Position numbers and translations under genes: made by a program
Shown here: piece by piece, positions 10,773-20,457 of the stretch
Layout of the letters: every line of letters starts with the position of its first letter
How positions within the stretch are numbered: position 1 is the first letter of the stretch
The notes under the pieces: generated by a model
Seen by the model: the letters and a program-made list of their open reading frames with translations, nothing else
Told to the model about the DNA's origin: nothing
Databases searched by the model: none
NCBI GenBank assembly: GCA_029204225.1
Contig: CM055097.1
Span: 9,721,184 to 9,785,183 of the forward strand
Source of the DNA: Diphasiastrum complanatum
Taxonomy: Eukaryota; Streptophyta; Lycopodiopsida; Lycopodiales; Lycopodiaceae
DNA length: 64,000 nucleotides
Reading direction: 5' to 3'

Positions 10773-11761
10773 CATAGTTGCCAGGGAATGGGAACGAAAT
10801 GGAACGTGAACGTTTTTGAGAACTTGGGAACGCCACGTCATTAAATATAAGTTTGAAACTAGTGTTGGGCGGGTATATAGGTGCCCGGCTGGTAGCAACA
10901 ATGGTATCATAGACTCATACCCGCCCGGTATATGATTTTGTGATACTACGGTCGATACGACCCGGGCTGGTTTTAGCCAGTCAATGCGCATATCAATACC
11001 CGGATTAGGGGCAAAAAATTCGAATTTCACATGGTATCAACATAATATCCATTTTTAGTTTCAAAAATTTACATATGTGAGAAATATTATTTATGGTGTC
11101 CCAAAGACATTGGTGGGCTAATTTATTGGCCCAAATTTATTGGTATATAAATTTCACATGGCTAAATTTCACAATTTATTGGCCTTTAAAATCATATGCA
11201 TATTACATTTAAAGAGGTCATGCTTTTCACTAAATGCATAGTACCCTTTATAAAATGGCTAATTTAAGAAAAAATTTATATACTCATACCCGGGTTTATA
11301 CTCGGCTGGTATCACCCCTACAATACCCAGGTCGGTTGATACCAGCCACCAATTTACAAAACATGTTGATATTGATACCCGACTCGTATCAAATTTTTCA
11401 AAAAAGTATAATACCAGGACCCGGCTGGTATTAAAAATATCAATGCCCGCCCAACATTGTTTGAAACAGTGCTCAGGAAAACCGGCAAAGTGGAGGAATG
11501 GAACAAGCCTTATTTCTCAAAAACTAGTATCTTGATACTTTTGATGGGTTTTTATATAGGCATATGAACCCTTTTATGGGTAACAGTCAACAAAAAACTA
11601 AGTTTCAAAAAATGCAGGTTTTAATAGAAGATTTTGCTTTGGCTACTTGGGAACACGTTCCCACTACTACGAGAACGCCTAGTTGATGGGAACGTGGGGA
11701 ACGCGTTCCCGGGAACGCCTGGTTGGTGGGAACGTGGGAACGCGTTCCCTAGTAACTATCA
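10773..11761. mobile_element. GGAACG-family inverted-repeat element with target duplication
   Basis: Terminal inverted repeats: left CATAGTTGCCAGGGAATGGG, right ...cgttccctagtaactatca; the matching core is ATAGTT[GA]C[CT]AGGGAA. It is flanked by the direct repeat TACACCT (10766-10772 and 11762-11768), perhaps 8 bp with one mismatch. Subterminal regions carry many ggaacg/cgttcc units, dense at 11645-11745. Without the nested insert the element is about 380 bp and has no coding capacity. TSD length and short TIRs suggest a non-autonomous hAT-like element, but the superfamily is not proven. Confidence 0.75.
10860..11458. mobile_element. Nested inverted-repeat element, GGGCGGGTAT family
   Basis: 599 bp inserted in the preceding element. 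Ends are TAGTGTTGGGCGGGTATA and ATGCCCGCCCAACATT (inverted repeats of about 15 bp with few mismatches). Flanked by identical direct repeats GTTTGAAAC at 10851-10859 and 11459-11467, the target duplication (8 or 9 bp). Subterminal regions carry repeated, mutually inverted ggtat/atacc and cccgg/ccggg motifs (cccggctggta, gacccgggctgg). No coding capacity seen. Confidence 0.8.
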
Positions 11762-12444
11762 TACACCTGATAGATTTGCATGTTGAGCTAGAGACAACAG
11801 CATCACATGCAAAGGGAGCAACGGCCCGGCGAGGCCCTAGTAGACCTAGAGGCAACGACAAAGGCAGAGGCAAAGGCGAAGGCGAAGGTAGAGGTAGGGG
11901 GCTGGGGTAGGGGGACGGGCAGAGGGAGACACAGCCGCACAGCTTCTCTTCCTACTCGTCTACTAGTGATAGTGATGAGGAGGAATCCCCATCCGATCAT
12001 GATGCCTCCGAGTCATAGAAATTCATTGTTTTATTTTGTGTCGCACGAGTCTATGAATCCGTTGTCCATCTATCATACTCATGTACTTGGCCATTGGCCC
12101 ACTCATTGTATATATCAGAGCATTATCGTTCATGACATCATACATATTGATCGTTCTCATGAGGCATGTGTGGAATGTGGACCCTTCCATGTTTTTGTAT
12201 CATATACACTTAGCATTGTAGTCTACATTATGTGATTGCTTTTCAAGTTTCAGTTTTGGTATGCAGCATGCTCAAGCCTATATGCTTTGTTTTTCAATTA
12301 GAATGGACTTCAATGTAATATGCTTTGTTCAATTAGTAGTAGTAAGTACTTACAAGTTACTATGCTTTGCAAGGTGTTTGAATAAAAATTTACATCCCAA
12401 AATGTTGTTTTTTCCCACCCCAACACATAGTTTTTAAGGAAGTC

Positions 12445-12882
12445 CATTCTAAGGAAGCGGACCCCGAGCGCAAAATCACGTCCGCCAGACGCGCATCCGG
12501 GGACGCGTCCGGACGCGGACGCGCCGGGGCGCGTCCGAGGTGGACGCACCTTTTTTTTAGTGTATTTTTCGTTTTAAAAAAAAAAAATGGACACGTCCGG
12601 ACGCCGGACGCGGACGTCCGGGGTGGACGCGCATGCCTATATCTATAATAACAGGGATGAGGGTCCGGGCCGAATTGCCCGCGTCCGCGTCCGGACGCGG
12701 GGTTGGACGCGTCCAATTTTCTTTTTTTTAATTTTAAAAAAAAAAAAAAAAAAAAAGATGCGTTTGGGGGTCCGTTCGCGTCCGAGATCCGAACGCCATT
12801 TTTTTTTAATTTCTTTTTTTTTAAATTTAAAAAAAAAAAAAAAAAAAAAACCATCTGGGTCCGCCATCCGCTTCCTTAGATC
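12445..12882. mobile_element. Inverted-repeat element, GTCCGGACGC family
   Basis: Ends are inverted: tctaaggaagcgga on the left and tccgcttccttaga on the right. Inside, gtccgcgtccggacgcgg-type CpG-rich palindromes are reiterated in two blocks (12470-12545, 12590-12715), separated by A/T homopolymers, with a third weaker block after 12760. About 440 bp, no real coding frame. Target duplication not resolved because both flanks are AT-rich. Confidence 0.65.
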
Positions 12883-13060
12883 TATATATAAATATATATA
12901 TATGTATATATATATATATATGTATATCATAGGTCCCGCGGCCGCGGTACTGGGTACCGCGGGACCGTACTAGTACCGCGGTACCATGTTGGTACCACGA
13001 TACCATAATATATTATATTATTCATTATTTAATGTTTTTTTTTTTAATTTTTAACCTAAA

Positions 13061-13354
13061 CTACCCGCCCCCCTCGCATTTCATTAGAAATTTTTTTGCG
13101 CCCTCCTCCGCCCTGCCATCGCTACTGTTCCCGCCTGCTTGCCTTCGATTCTTTGCGTCGCCCTTCGCCCACGCATTGTCTGCCTTGCATGCCGGATTTC
13201 TTTGTCGAGTCTGTCGCAGCATCTCTCGGATATCTGCCTCTTGCTTCCGATGTCTCTCGTTGTGCCTTCGGATATCTTCCTCAAGCTTCCTCCTGGCTTC
13301 GCCCTCGGCCTTCGATGGTATGCGCTCTGCCATCTCGATCGACCTTCTTCTCAC
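13061..13354 (-). CDS. Unrecognised charged open frame inside the GGTACC element
   Basis: A 97-codon - strand frame, rich in Arg, Glu and Lys, with helix-forming heptads (RRKLEEDIRRHNERHRKQEA). A single coiled coil is plausible. No family recognised. The + strand over the same bases gives a longer frame of 229 codons, but its Cys/Leu/Ser/Pro composition looks like antisense translation of pyrimidine-rich DNA. Could be a captured gene fragment or chance. Confidence 0.2.
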   Translation of the reverse strand: MRRRSIEMAERIPSKAEGEARRKLEEDIRRHNERHRKQEADIREMLRQTRQRNPACKADNAWAKGDAKNRRQAGGNSSDGRAEEGAKKFLMKCEGGG

Positions 13355-13558
13355 AGCACCCTAGTCCTTGAACACCCTCTCACAGCACCCTGTCTCTCAA
13401 ACAGCCGGTCTCTCACAGCATGTCACCGGCTCTCGCTTGCTCTCTCACTATCTATCACTAGCTCTCTCACAGCCTCTGAAAATGCCGACCACAGTGGCAT
13501 TGTGAGTGCCTATTTATCCCCACAGCCTGATCGGCCATGTGGATCCCCATCATCCATC

Positions 13559-13740
13559 CATGTGCCTCTGTACCTGCCCCCATGTGATGCTCCCCCCCTG
13601 TGTTGGTCTCCCATTGGGCCCACGGTCTGCTCACCCACAATGCCCATGTGCCTCTGTACTTGCCCCCATGTGATGCTACCCCCCAATGTTGGTCTCCCAT
13701 TGGCCCCTCGGTCTGCTCACCCGCAGTGCCCATGTGCCAC
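13559..13740. repeat. 86-bp tandem repeat, two copies plus a partial third
   Basis: catgtgcctctgtac begins at 13559 and 13645 and the third, partial unit catgtgccactgcaac at 13731. The first two copies differ at few positions. Lies inside the GGTACC element. Confidence 0.85.
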
Positions 13741-13987
13741 TGCAACAGTCCCCTGCATCATGTATTGTACCCTCTTTTTTTACACCCAGAGCCCCTTTTT
13801 TTTACTTTTTTTGGTCCTTTTTTGGTAGTTAATATGCAAAAACAAATTATTAAAAATATATTAAAAAATAAAAAAAATATTAAAAATGGTACCGCCCTGG
13901 TACTGCGGATCCCAGGGCGGTACCGTATCGACGGTACCACTGATATGGTACCGGCGGTACCATACCAACGGTACCAGGGGGTACTAT

Positions 13988-14050
13988 GATATATATATAT
14001 ATATATATATATAGTAATATATATATATATATATTATTATATTATTATAT

Positions 14051-14104
<54 letters not shown>
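13988..14104. repeat. (TA)n and (TTA)n microsatellite
   Basis: Alternating AT of about 24, 20 and 50 bp with attatt interruptions. It separates two CATAG-terminal elements and may be the preferred target. Confidence 0.95.
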
Positions 14105-14106
<2 letters not shown>

Positions 14107-14273
14107 TAGATCCAGCGGTACCAAGGTCTGCGGATCCACTGTGGTACCGCGGATCCATACTGATCCGCAGTACCCAGAAACAAAATAAAAAATTCTTTTT
14201 TTTGCAAAAATAACACAGGAAATTTTTTTTTTTTTATTATGGTGCCATAATGGCGGTACCACGTGCCACTATG
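14105..14273. mobile_element. Short CATAG-terminal element, GGTACC family (169 bp)
   Basis: Starts CATAGATCCAGCGGTACC and ends GGTACCACGTGCCACTATG. Subterminal ggtacc/ggatcc palindromes at both ends, A/T homopolymers in the middle. AT-repeat flanks on both sides. Looks like an internally deleted, MITE-sized relative of 12928-13988. Confidence 0.7.
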
Positions 14274-14289
14274 ATATATATTTATATAT

Positions 14290-15052
14290 CATAGTTGCAG
14301 CGAATTGCGATTCGCTAGGTCTACGATTCGCGGGTCGCGTTCGCGACCAAGAATCACAAAAAAAAAAAATTCTTTTTTGGAAAAATAGCTTATTGCTGAA
14401 ATTTTTTAAGGGGATCAATGGTCAAACCAGCGTTTTGCCTCTCAGAAGTGCAGTAGATGAGGCACAAACAGATCTTTTTTTCAGTAGCTATCCGGTTGTC
14501 ATTTGCTCTGGTTTTCAATAAATGTTAATGCTATAGTTTGGACTATCAACTGTATGGATGATGATCACTTTTGCAATTGGTTCACTGGAGATGTGAGTGC
14601 AATGTACATACAATTGGGGGCATAAATATTGGGCCCTTCTCGGCGCGCATTTGGACCCCATTTTTATCTACAGTGTCTATATAGTAGGAAGCTCTAGGGG
14701 GTTCGGGGGGCCGTAGCCCCCCGGGAAACGAGGGTTTTGGGGGGTGGTAGCCCCCCAAGAAACAGGGGGTCCGGGGGGCAGTAGCCCCCCGGTGGGGGGT
14801 TTGGGGGGCAACGCCCCCCCGACGGTAAGGCCTTTTCATGATTTGGCCTTCCAACTCCCCGAGTGATAACACACTTTTTGGTGTTTCGCACCCGAAACAG
14901 TCGGCAAACTACACAACCATAATCCCCTCAATCAGTGATACCCATATTGCCTAAAAAAATTTCAAAAAAAAAAAAAAAATCGATTCTACACAATCTGGGA
15001 AAATCCCGAATCGCGAATCGGAATCGCGATTCAGAATCGCGCTGCAACTATG
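14290..15052. mobile_element. CATAG-terminal element, GATTCG family, in (TA)n
   Basis: Left end CATAGTTGCAGCGAATTGCG, right end CGCTGCAACTATG: inverted repeats sharing CATAGTTGCAGCG exactly. Subterminal blocks are gattcgc/gcgaatc palindromes (14300-14345 and 14998-15045). The 650-bp interior includes a G/C-rich palindrome cluster at 14695-14825. Flanked by (TA)n, so the target duplication is not separable. No coding frame of substance. Confidence 0.75.
14695..14825. repeat. GGGGGGC...GCCCCCC palindrome cluster
   Basis: Four units of the form ggggggc-n(3-5)-gccccccg, separated by about 30 bp including gggaaacgagggttttgg and aagaaacagggggtcc. Each unit can fold into a short GC hairpin, and the G-runs of either strand could form quadruplexes. 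Two open frames across it are rich in Pro, Gly and Arg because of the repeats and are not genes. Confidence 0.8.
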
Positions 15053-15084
15053 ATATATATATATATATATAATATCATACATGC

Positions 15085-15165
15085 CACGATTCGCGTTCCG
15101 AAACTTTGGTTCCAGAACGCAAAAATGATTCAATAAATTTGCAAATTTTTTTGCAAATGGTCCGT
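15085..15165. repeat. Fragment of GATTCG/GGAACG-type element
   Basis: Contains ccacgattcgcgttccgaaac, ggttccagaacgc and ttgcaaatttttttgcaaat. The last motif recurs next to palindrome elements near 8300 and 53045. Confidence 0.4.
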
Positions 15166-15491
15166 GACCTGCTAGAGGAGAAGAGCTGTTGTATTATTTT
15201 ATGCACGTTAGATCGAGGCGTGCGAACACTCTACGAGCATCTATTCGACGATTGGTACGCAGTGGGCATAGTGTCAGGCATGGGAAACGAGCGTAGAGCG
15301 AGAAATCTACAAATCCAAGTTTTTCTTGCCTACACGTCAATTTTGAAAAGTGTATAGAACTAGCTGTTATTGTCAGATTGAAGCGATGTAAAGGGCTATA
15401 CTTTGTTTCTCATGCCTACAAGACGTTAGGCTAGGCCGTTACGGCACGTAAATAAAGTTATGAGCGTGGTGCTCTCTTTTGGTGTTTTTTT

Positions 15492-15760
15492 TTGGCCCTT
15501 CTTGTGAAATAGGATATAGGTGTCAGATTGAGGTGTCGTTAAATGCTAGACTGTATTTCTAAATGCCTACAAGGCCCTAATCTGTGAAAGGAGATGTATT
15601 TATCTGATCGATGTGGCGTAAGATGATAGACTGTGTTTTTCAATGTCTACAAAAATATTGAAACTTTTTCTTTTGGCCGATACGGCATAGTTTAGCATGT
15701 CTTATGTGTCATGCTCGCTTTTTTGCATAAGTTTAGCCCTAATTTGTCAAATGAGCTATA
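15492..15760 (+). repeat. Diverged 85-bp repeats upstream of hAT pseudogene 1
   Basis: Units with the pattern ttggccct-aattgtgaaat-...-cagattg-...-agactgtatttct-aatgcctaca begin near 15492, 15571 and 15731. The same kind of unit occurs three times upstream of the second hAT pseudogene (19833-20232). They probably belong to the 5' part of this transposon family. Confidence 0.5.
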
Positions 15761-15857
15761 TCCCTTGTGCAACGTACTGAATCTTTGCATGCTTTGTGTA
15801 TGTTTTGCAGGGCTTTGAGCGATTACAATGACTGTAGCTAATAGGTCACATCGACAC

Positions 15858-18300
15858 GATGTCAGTTGTTGGTCGGGGAATGCGGGCAAAGGTTGACCTT
15901 ATACAGGGGGGGGATGTTGCCACTCAAGTCAAGTGCCCACATATGGAGATGCTACCATTGCGGTTTTGAGTTCACTGGGTCAGGGACAAAAACCAAGGTC
16001 GGGCCCATTTATTGCGGTCGACAAGGCCGATGGGCGGGGCATGGCTATCTCAGTGCATAGCACCATTACAGATGCTGAGGTAGAGAGGCTGCGAGAGGCA
16101 TACGGCCATGATTGGTCAGCTAGCCAACCACTAAGACCATCATAGAGCTTTTTCCAGCAGCCAGGACAAGGCTCACAAAGCCACGGTGCAAGACCTAGCC
16201 AAAGAGTCGATACAGGTGTAGGGCCTAGCCACAAAGGGGCACCTATCCATGGCAGTCACTCGGTTCCCCATGCACATGCAGGGGCACTTGGGCCTTCTGC
16301 CTCTCCATCAGAGTCTTTAGGACCATCAACATCATCTTGATGTCACACCTCCAGATGTAGATCCTAGCGAAGGTGGAGAGAGAGACACATCACCTGCCAT
16401 GCCATCATCAGATGCACCCCCCATTAGCCCATCTCATACCATTACCACGAGAGCGTTGGCCCAGTTTTTTTACGAGACTGTCATTCCTTTCACCATTACT
16501 AACACCCATGTCTTCAGAGAGATGATGCATCAAGCAGCATCAGTCAATTCAGGCATCTCCTAGGAGATAGTTGATACGCACGAGTATCCTACGCAAGTGG
16601 AGGAGACCCTCACACAAGAGCTGAGCCCTATTTAAGCGTCCTGACAGACGTAAGAGTCCTTTACTTTTGTCATTTTCATTTCGTAAGTTTCTTTCGCATT
16701 TGTTGCATCTTCGTAGCATGTCTATACAAGCTATAAGTGCTTGATAATGGGAAGTGTGTCTAACTTATGTCTGATGGAATTTGTACGATTGCTCCATATT
16801 GTCCAACGGATAGACTAACGTCACAGATCCGTCGTTAACATCATGGTCTCCTGTTCGCTTAGCACTCTGTTTTTACGTGGGGGGTGGATGCCATTTGTTT
16901 GGTGGAGCCATCACTGCAAAGTTCATCTATGATGTAGTGAACTTTGCCATCCAGGAGATTGAGGTTGAGCACGTGGTTCAAGTTGTCACGGACAACGCCA
17001 TGAACTGCAGGCAGATGGGAGAATTGTTGATGCACGAGCACCCCTCCATTGTCTGGACACCATGTGCTACGCATTCTATCAATCTGCTGATCCACGACAT
17101 GTGCACACTTCCGTGGATCCATGAGGTATCCTTTCTTCACCTTCTTTCTTGTCTTTTATGCTAGTTTTGTTGTTGTCGTTTCCTTGCTTTGCTCGGCCCC
17201 CTAACAAATTTTTGTTGGGTGTTTGTCTTGCAAATTACTGCTCAAGCCATGCGTGTGGTTAGCTTGAAGCACATGTTGGCCTTATTTTGCAGGATCTCAA
17301 GAACCCGACACTCACATGGTTCGACTACTACTTCATAGTTCTCGAGCATTTGTTGGTTGTGCGAGACCACTTGCGGAGGATGGTGGCCAGCCTTAGATTT
17401 GATGACTTCAGAGGCCGTAGTGAGGATGCCACTCATTTCCTAACGACTATGTTTGAAGATGAGTTTTGGACACGGGCGTCAGAGCTTACTGAGGTATTGA
17501 GGCCTGTTTTTTGTGTGCTGCACCTAGTAGACCGAGAGGGGTACACTCTCGGTCTCATATACAAGTTTATGGACCACATTGGAGAGCCACGAACCAAATC
17601 TTGCTTGGACGAGGCCAAGTCCAATTCCTATCCCTTATTGTGTTGTGTTTCCATTTCATCCAAAAATTTCGCATGAGAAATGACTAATGATTGTAATGTG
17701 TCTTATGTTGTTGCGTGTTGCAGGAGGCAGGAGCTGCTAGACATTTGGCAACAAAGGTGGGACTATTTTCACAGGCCCAACCACGTGGTAGCCACATGTT
17801 GCACCCCTTGTGGCGCACCACCAAACGAGAGGACGACCCGGAGCTCCACCGAGGATGGCCCCAAGGCCAACTATTACATACCAATTTTCAATTTAACTTC
17901 AAAGTGTTTTCATGGTTCATGCCCACACATGGTTCATGGGGTTCATGCCCACACATGCTTGTATAGACATGCCTCAGCATCGAGGAAAATTTGCTAAAGT
18001 TCAAGAGAGGGATTGGGCATTTCGTGATGGACCAGTGCCAACGGAGGGAGGACCAACTGCGTACATCATGGGGTTTTCAAGGCCGCTCCACGCCAGAGCT
18101 CCAACGGTTGGCGGAGAGAGTGCTGTCGCTAGACTATTCAGCTTCCACTTCTGAGCGGAACTGGAGCAGCTGGTCCATGCATCACACAAAGAAGTAAAAC
18201 CGGCTATCGATTGAACAGTGCAAGCGGCTAGTCTATGTGTCCAGCAATGCACAGATGCTACGACGATACAACAGAGAAGGAGGCTTGCTGGAGATTTGTT
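15858..18300 (+). pseudogene. hAT-superfamily transposase (BED / DUF659-type), decayed copy 1
   Basis: Readable blocks in order: a degenerate BED zinc-finger start (atgtcagttgttggtcgggg, parallel to the better copy at 20458); RALAQFFYETVIPFTI (about 16450-16500); VVQVVTDNAMNCRQMGELL and WTPCATHSINLLIHDM (16967-17100), the conserved block with the second catalytic Asp; an intron-like gap (about 17125-17292, acceptor ttttgcag); then 17293-17650; and the C-terminal dimerisation block LAERVLSLDYSASTSERNWS (about 18100-18160) containing the third catalytic acidic residue (ERNW). The part with the first catalytic Asp is missing, and frames shift or stop several times (stop TAA after HHTKK near 18195). 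The transposase would cut and reinsert the element's ends. Confidence 0.8.
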
Positions 18301-18357
18301 TGCCTTACCCATGCTTAACTTACATATGCTTTTCGTCATTGCTAGTGTTGTGGTATC

Positions 18358-18990
18358 TTATAAACTCAGGAATAAAACTAGTATAGTGTTGCTAGTATTG
18401 TAGTCTGGTGCCAAATGGGATGAAGATCCATTTCTCTGGATCTCCCATAATAGCATAGACAAAACTTTTGCTAATGTAACACCTAGCCGAGTAGAAATGA
18501 TAATCACCCAAATTTCATAGGTGTCAGGAAGGCTCGATAGAAGAGTCATGACGACATCTGCATCGTTGATTTCTACGCCACTTGCAGACATCTACTCAAG
18601 AAGATTTTTGAAGTTGTTCAAATGATTCGTCATCGAATCTGAATCAATCATTTTGAATAAGAAAAACTTTTTCCTCAGGTAAAGTTTGGCAGTCACGTCT
18701 CTAATATCATAGAGAGTGCTGAGAATATTCCAAGCTTCCAACGAAGTTCGAGCGCTTCGAATATGACTGATTTGATTATCTTTGATTATCAGTCATATTC
18801 GAAGCGCTCGAACTTCCCATCCTTCTGCTTCCATTTGATAATGGCCGCCAGTTTTGCAATAGGCTTAACCTCAGTACCTTCGACAACTTCCCAAAGCTCT
18901 TTCGCTTGGAGGATCACCCTCATTTTAAATTTCCATGAGTGATAGTTATCGCCATCCAACTTTTCAATAGAATTCGAAGATGACGCACCG
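18358..18990 (-). pseudogene. Ty1/copia gag fragment, - strand
   Basis: On the - strand, starting near 18990, the frame reads EKLDGDNYHSWKFKMRVI and ELWEVVEGTEVKPIAKL, the typical start of a copia gag (FDG.NY..WK..M...L....LW), and further down (18591-18358) GVEINDADVVMTLLSSLPDTYE, the UBN2-type gag block. A 29-bp inverted duplication at 18743-18816 disrupts it. No zinc knuckle or pol follows. Confidence 0.75.
18743..18816. repeat. Perfect 29-bp inverted repeat inside copia gag
   Basis: 18743-18771 (starts gaagttcgagcgcttcga) is exactly mirrored by 18788-18816, with a 16-bp loop holding a duplicated tttgattatc. Looks like a local template-switch inversion. Confidence 0.95.
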
Positions 18991-18999
18991 TCGCAGACA

Positions 19000-19560
19000 A
19001 AAATTTAGATATTAAATCTGGCAACACGCATTGATATTCAGATAACTAGCTTTGAACCAGTTACCAAAGCTATACAAGTGCGGAAAATGAATGACGATTG
19101 GATCGTTATGTCAGTATTTAAAACCAAAAACTTAGATTATGATAAGCGGGAATAACAGAAGCAGTAGAACAATATAAGTAGCAAAAGTAGTCTATATTGA
19201 ATATGATGAATTATATAAGCTTAATGTTTCCGCTGTCTACTCTGATTGCACTATAATAATAGCGCATCTTATTCTACTATAGATTTCGCTCTTACACAGA
19301 CTATAACTGCAATAGCTTAATAAGTCTACACCTATGGTGGAACAGAGAAGAGAAAAAGGAAGAATGAAGAGCTTCTAAACTTGATTCAACTTCAAAAACT
19401 TGATAAAACTAATCTAATCTACTAATCTATTTATAGTTTTTGATGCTATAGCCCTAACGGAATGTGTCATTTATCCACGTAACATGTGCCACGTGGGGCT
19501 ACAGGATTGGACCCGAAATGTAGCAGATAAGGCTCCACTATTCAATCTGTTGTAGTCGAG
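19000..19560 (-). other. Putative leader/LTR of the - strand copia fragment
   Basis: Lies directly upstream (on the - strand) of the gag start and contains a TATA-like ctataaatagatt near 19425-19437 on the - strand. No exact LTR ends or second copy are visible, so this is a weak call. Confidence 0.3.
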
Positions 19561-19832
19561 TTTGGAACCCTCGACAGTCTATCAACTTTTGTCGATTCAA
19601 ACTTTGTTTGATAATCCCTCGAAATTGTTTCGACAATACGTGTATTTCTGCAGACAGTTTCAATACTTTCGACATTGTCTCAATAAAAAACTACAGAATA
19701 TTTCTACATTACAAATGTTTTCAAGAATGAAATCTAACACTCTCTCCATGCCCACGGTCATGCCTACAACGTTAGTTGCAGCTGTTCAAACTCTCCTAGC
19801 AAGATTTAATTGACACACCCAAAATCCACGTG

Positions 19833-20232
19833 TTTTTTGGCCCTTTTTGTAAACTAGACTGCAGGCATCCGATTCGGGTGATTTTTGAACCAAGACTGCG
19901 TTTCTACATGCCTACATAGACTCCTACATTGTTACTTTTACCCGTCATCCTCCGTAGTGAAATTTCCAATTGCCAAGCCCTAAATCCTTGCATTTTCGGG
20001 TCCTAATTGTGAAGTGATCTGCAAGCATCCGATCGTTTAGGGCTACACTACATTTCTTCATGCTTGTAGATATTCTTATGCCGATACGTTCGCCCATTGG
20101 TGTCCATAGTGGAAGCTTCCAATCCCATACGCTAAGCCCATGTGTTTTTTGGCCCTCGCTCTAATTTGTTATGTAGGCATCCAATTGTGGAGCGGTTCTA
20201 AGCTACACTAGGTTTCTCCATGCTTTCCAAAT
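19833..20232 (+). repeat. Three diverged 85-bp repeats upstream of hAT pseudogene 2
   Basis: Units starting near 19833, 19998 and 20145 share ttggccct...gcaggcatccgatt...ctacactacatttctccatgc with one another and with 15492-15760. The paralogous layout shows that the repeats belong to the transposon. Confidence 0.55.
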
Positions 20233-20457
20233 GTCTCCTCGGATGCTTGCTAAGCTTTGCGATGTTTTCAACCTAATGTGGCTGAAACCTATTGTAAAAC
20301 AAAAAAAAATTAGGGTTTGTTCTGGATGCTTTTCTGTCACATCTGTTCTGAGCAATTCAAAGCAGTATTAGGCACATGCTAACGTTTAGGGTTTAAGGTT
20401 CAGGCACTATACTAAACATCTTCTCATTTGTTTCTTTTGCACAACTAATTTAACACG

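Larger units (their letters stand above)
10427..12235 (+). pseudogene. Possible transposase C-terminal tail, interrupted by a nested insertion
   Basis: 10427-10765 reads as a basic then strongly acidic stretch (DDEIFSEYHRELARHDGR, then many Glu/Asp). It is interrupted at 10766-10772 by an inserted element and appears to resume at 11769 with a Gly/Arg/Lys-rich segment and a Ser/Asp/Glu-rich end (SDSDEEESPSDHDASES). A similar basic-then-Ser/Asp end occurs at 25150-25470, and plant hAT transposase genes often carry such low-complexity tails. There is no catalytic domain here, so assignment to hAT rests on resemblance only. Confidence 0.3.
12928..13988. mobile_element. CATAG-terminal element, GGTACC family, in (TA)n
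   Basis: Starts CATAGGTCCCGCGG and ends GGTACTATG. Left and right subterminal regions (12928-13005 and 13887-13985) are built of ggtaccgcggtacc-like palindromes in both orientations. Flanks on both sides are (TA)n, so the target duplication cannot be separated from the microsatellite. The 870-bp interior is less AT-rich, pyrimidine-rich, and holds an 86-bp tandem repeat and a - strand charged open frame, which may be captured DNA. Confidence 0.65.

Noticed and set aside
13139-13828. 229-codon + frame, the second-longest in the window
   Set aside because: Pyrimidine-rich, repeat-containing DNA; Cys/Leu/Ser/Pro composition and the 86-bp tandem repeat explain the lack of stops.
14582-14891. Pro/Gly/Arg-rich - strand frames
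   Set aside because: Created by the ggggggc...gcccccc repeats.
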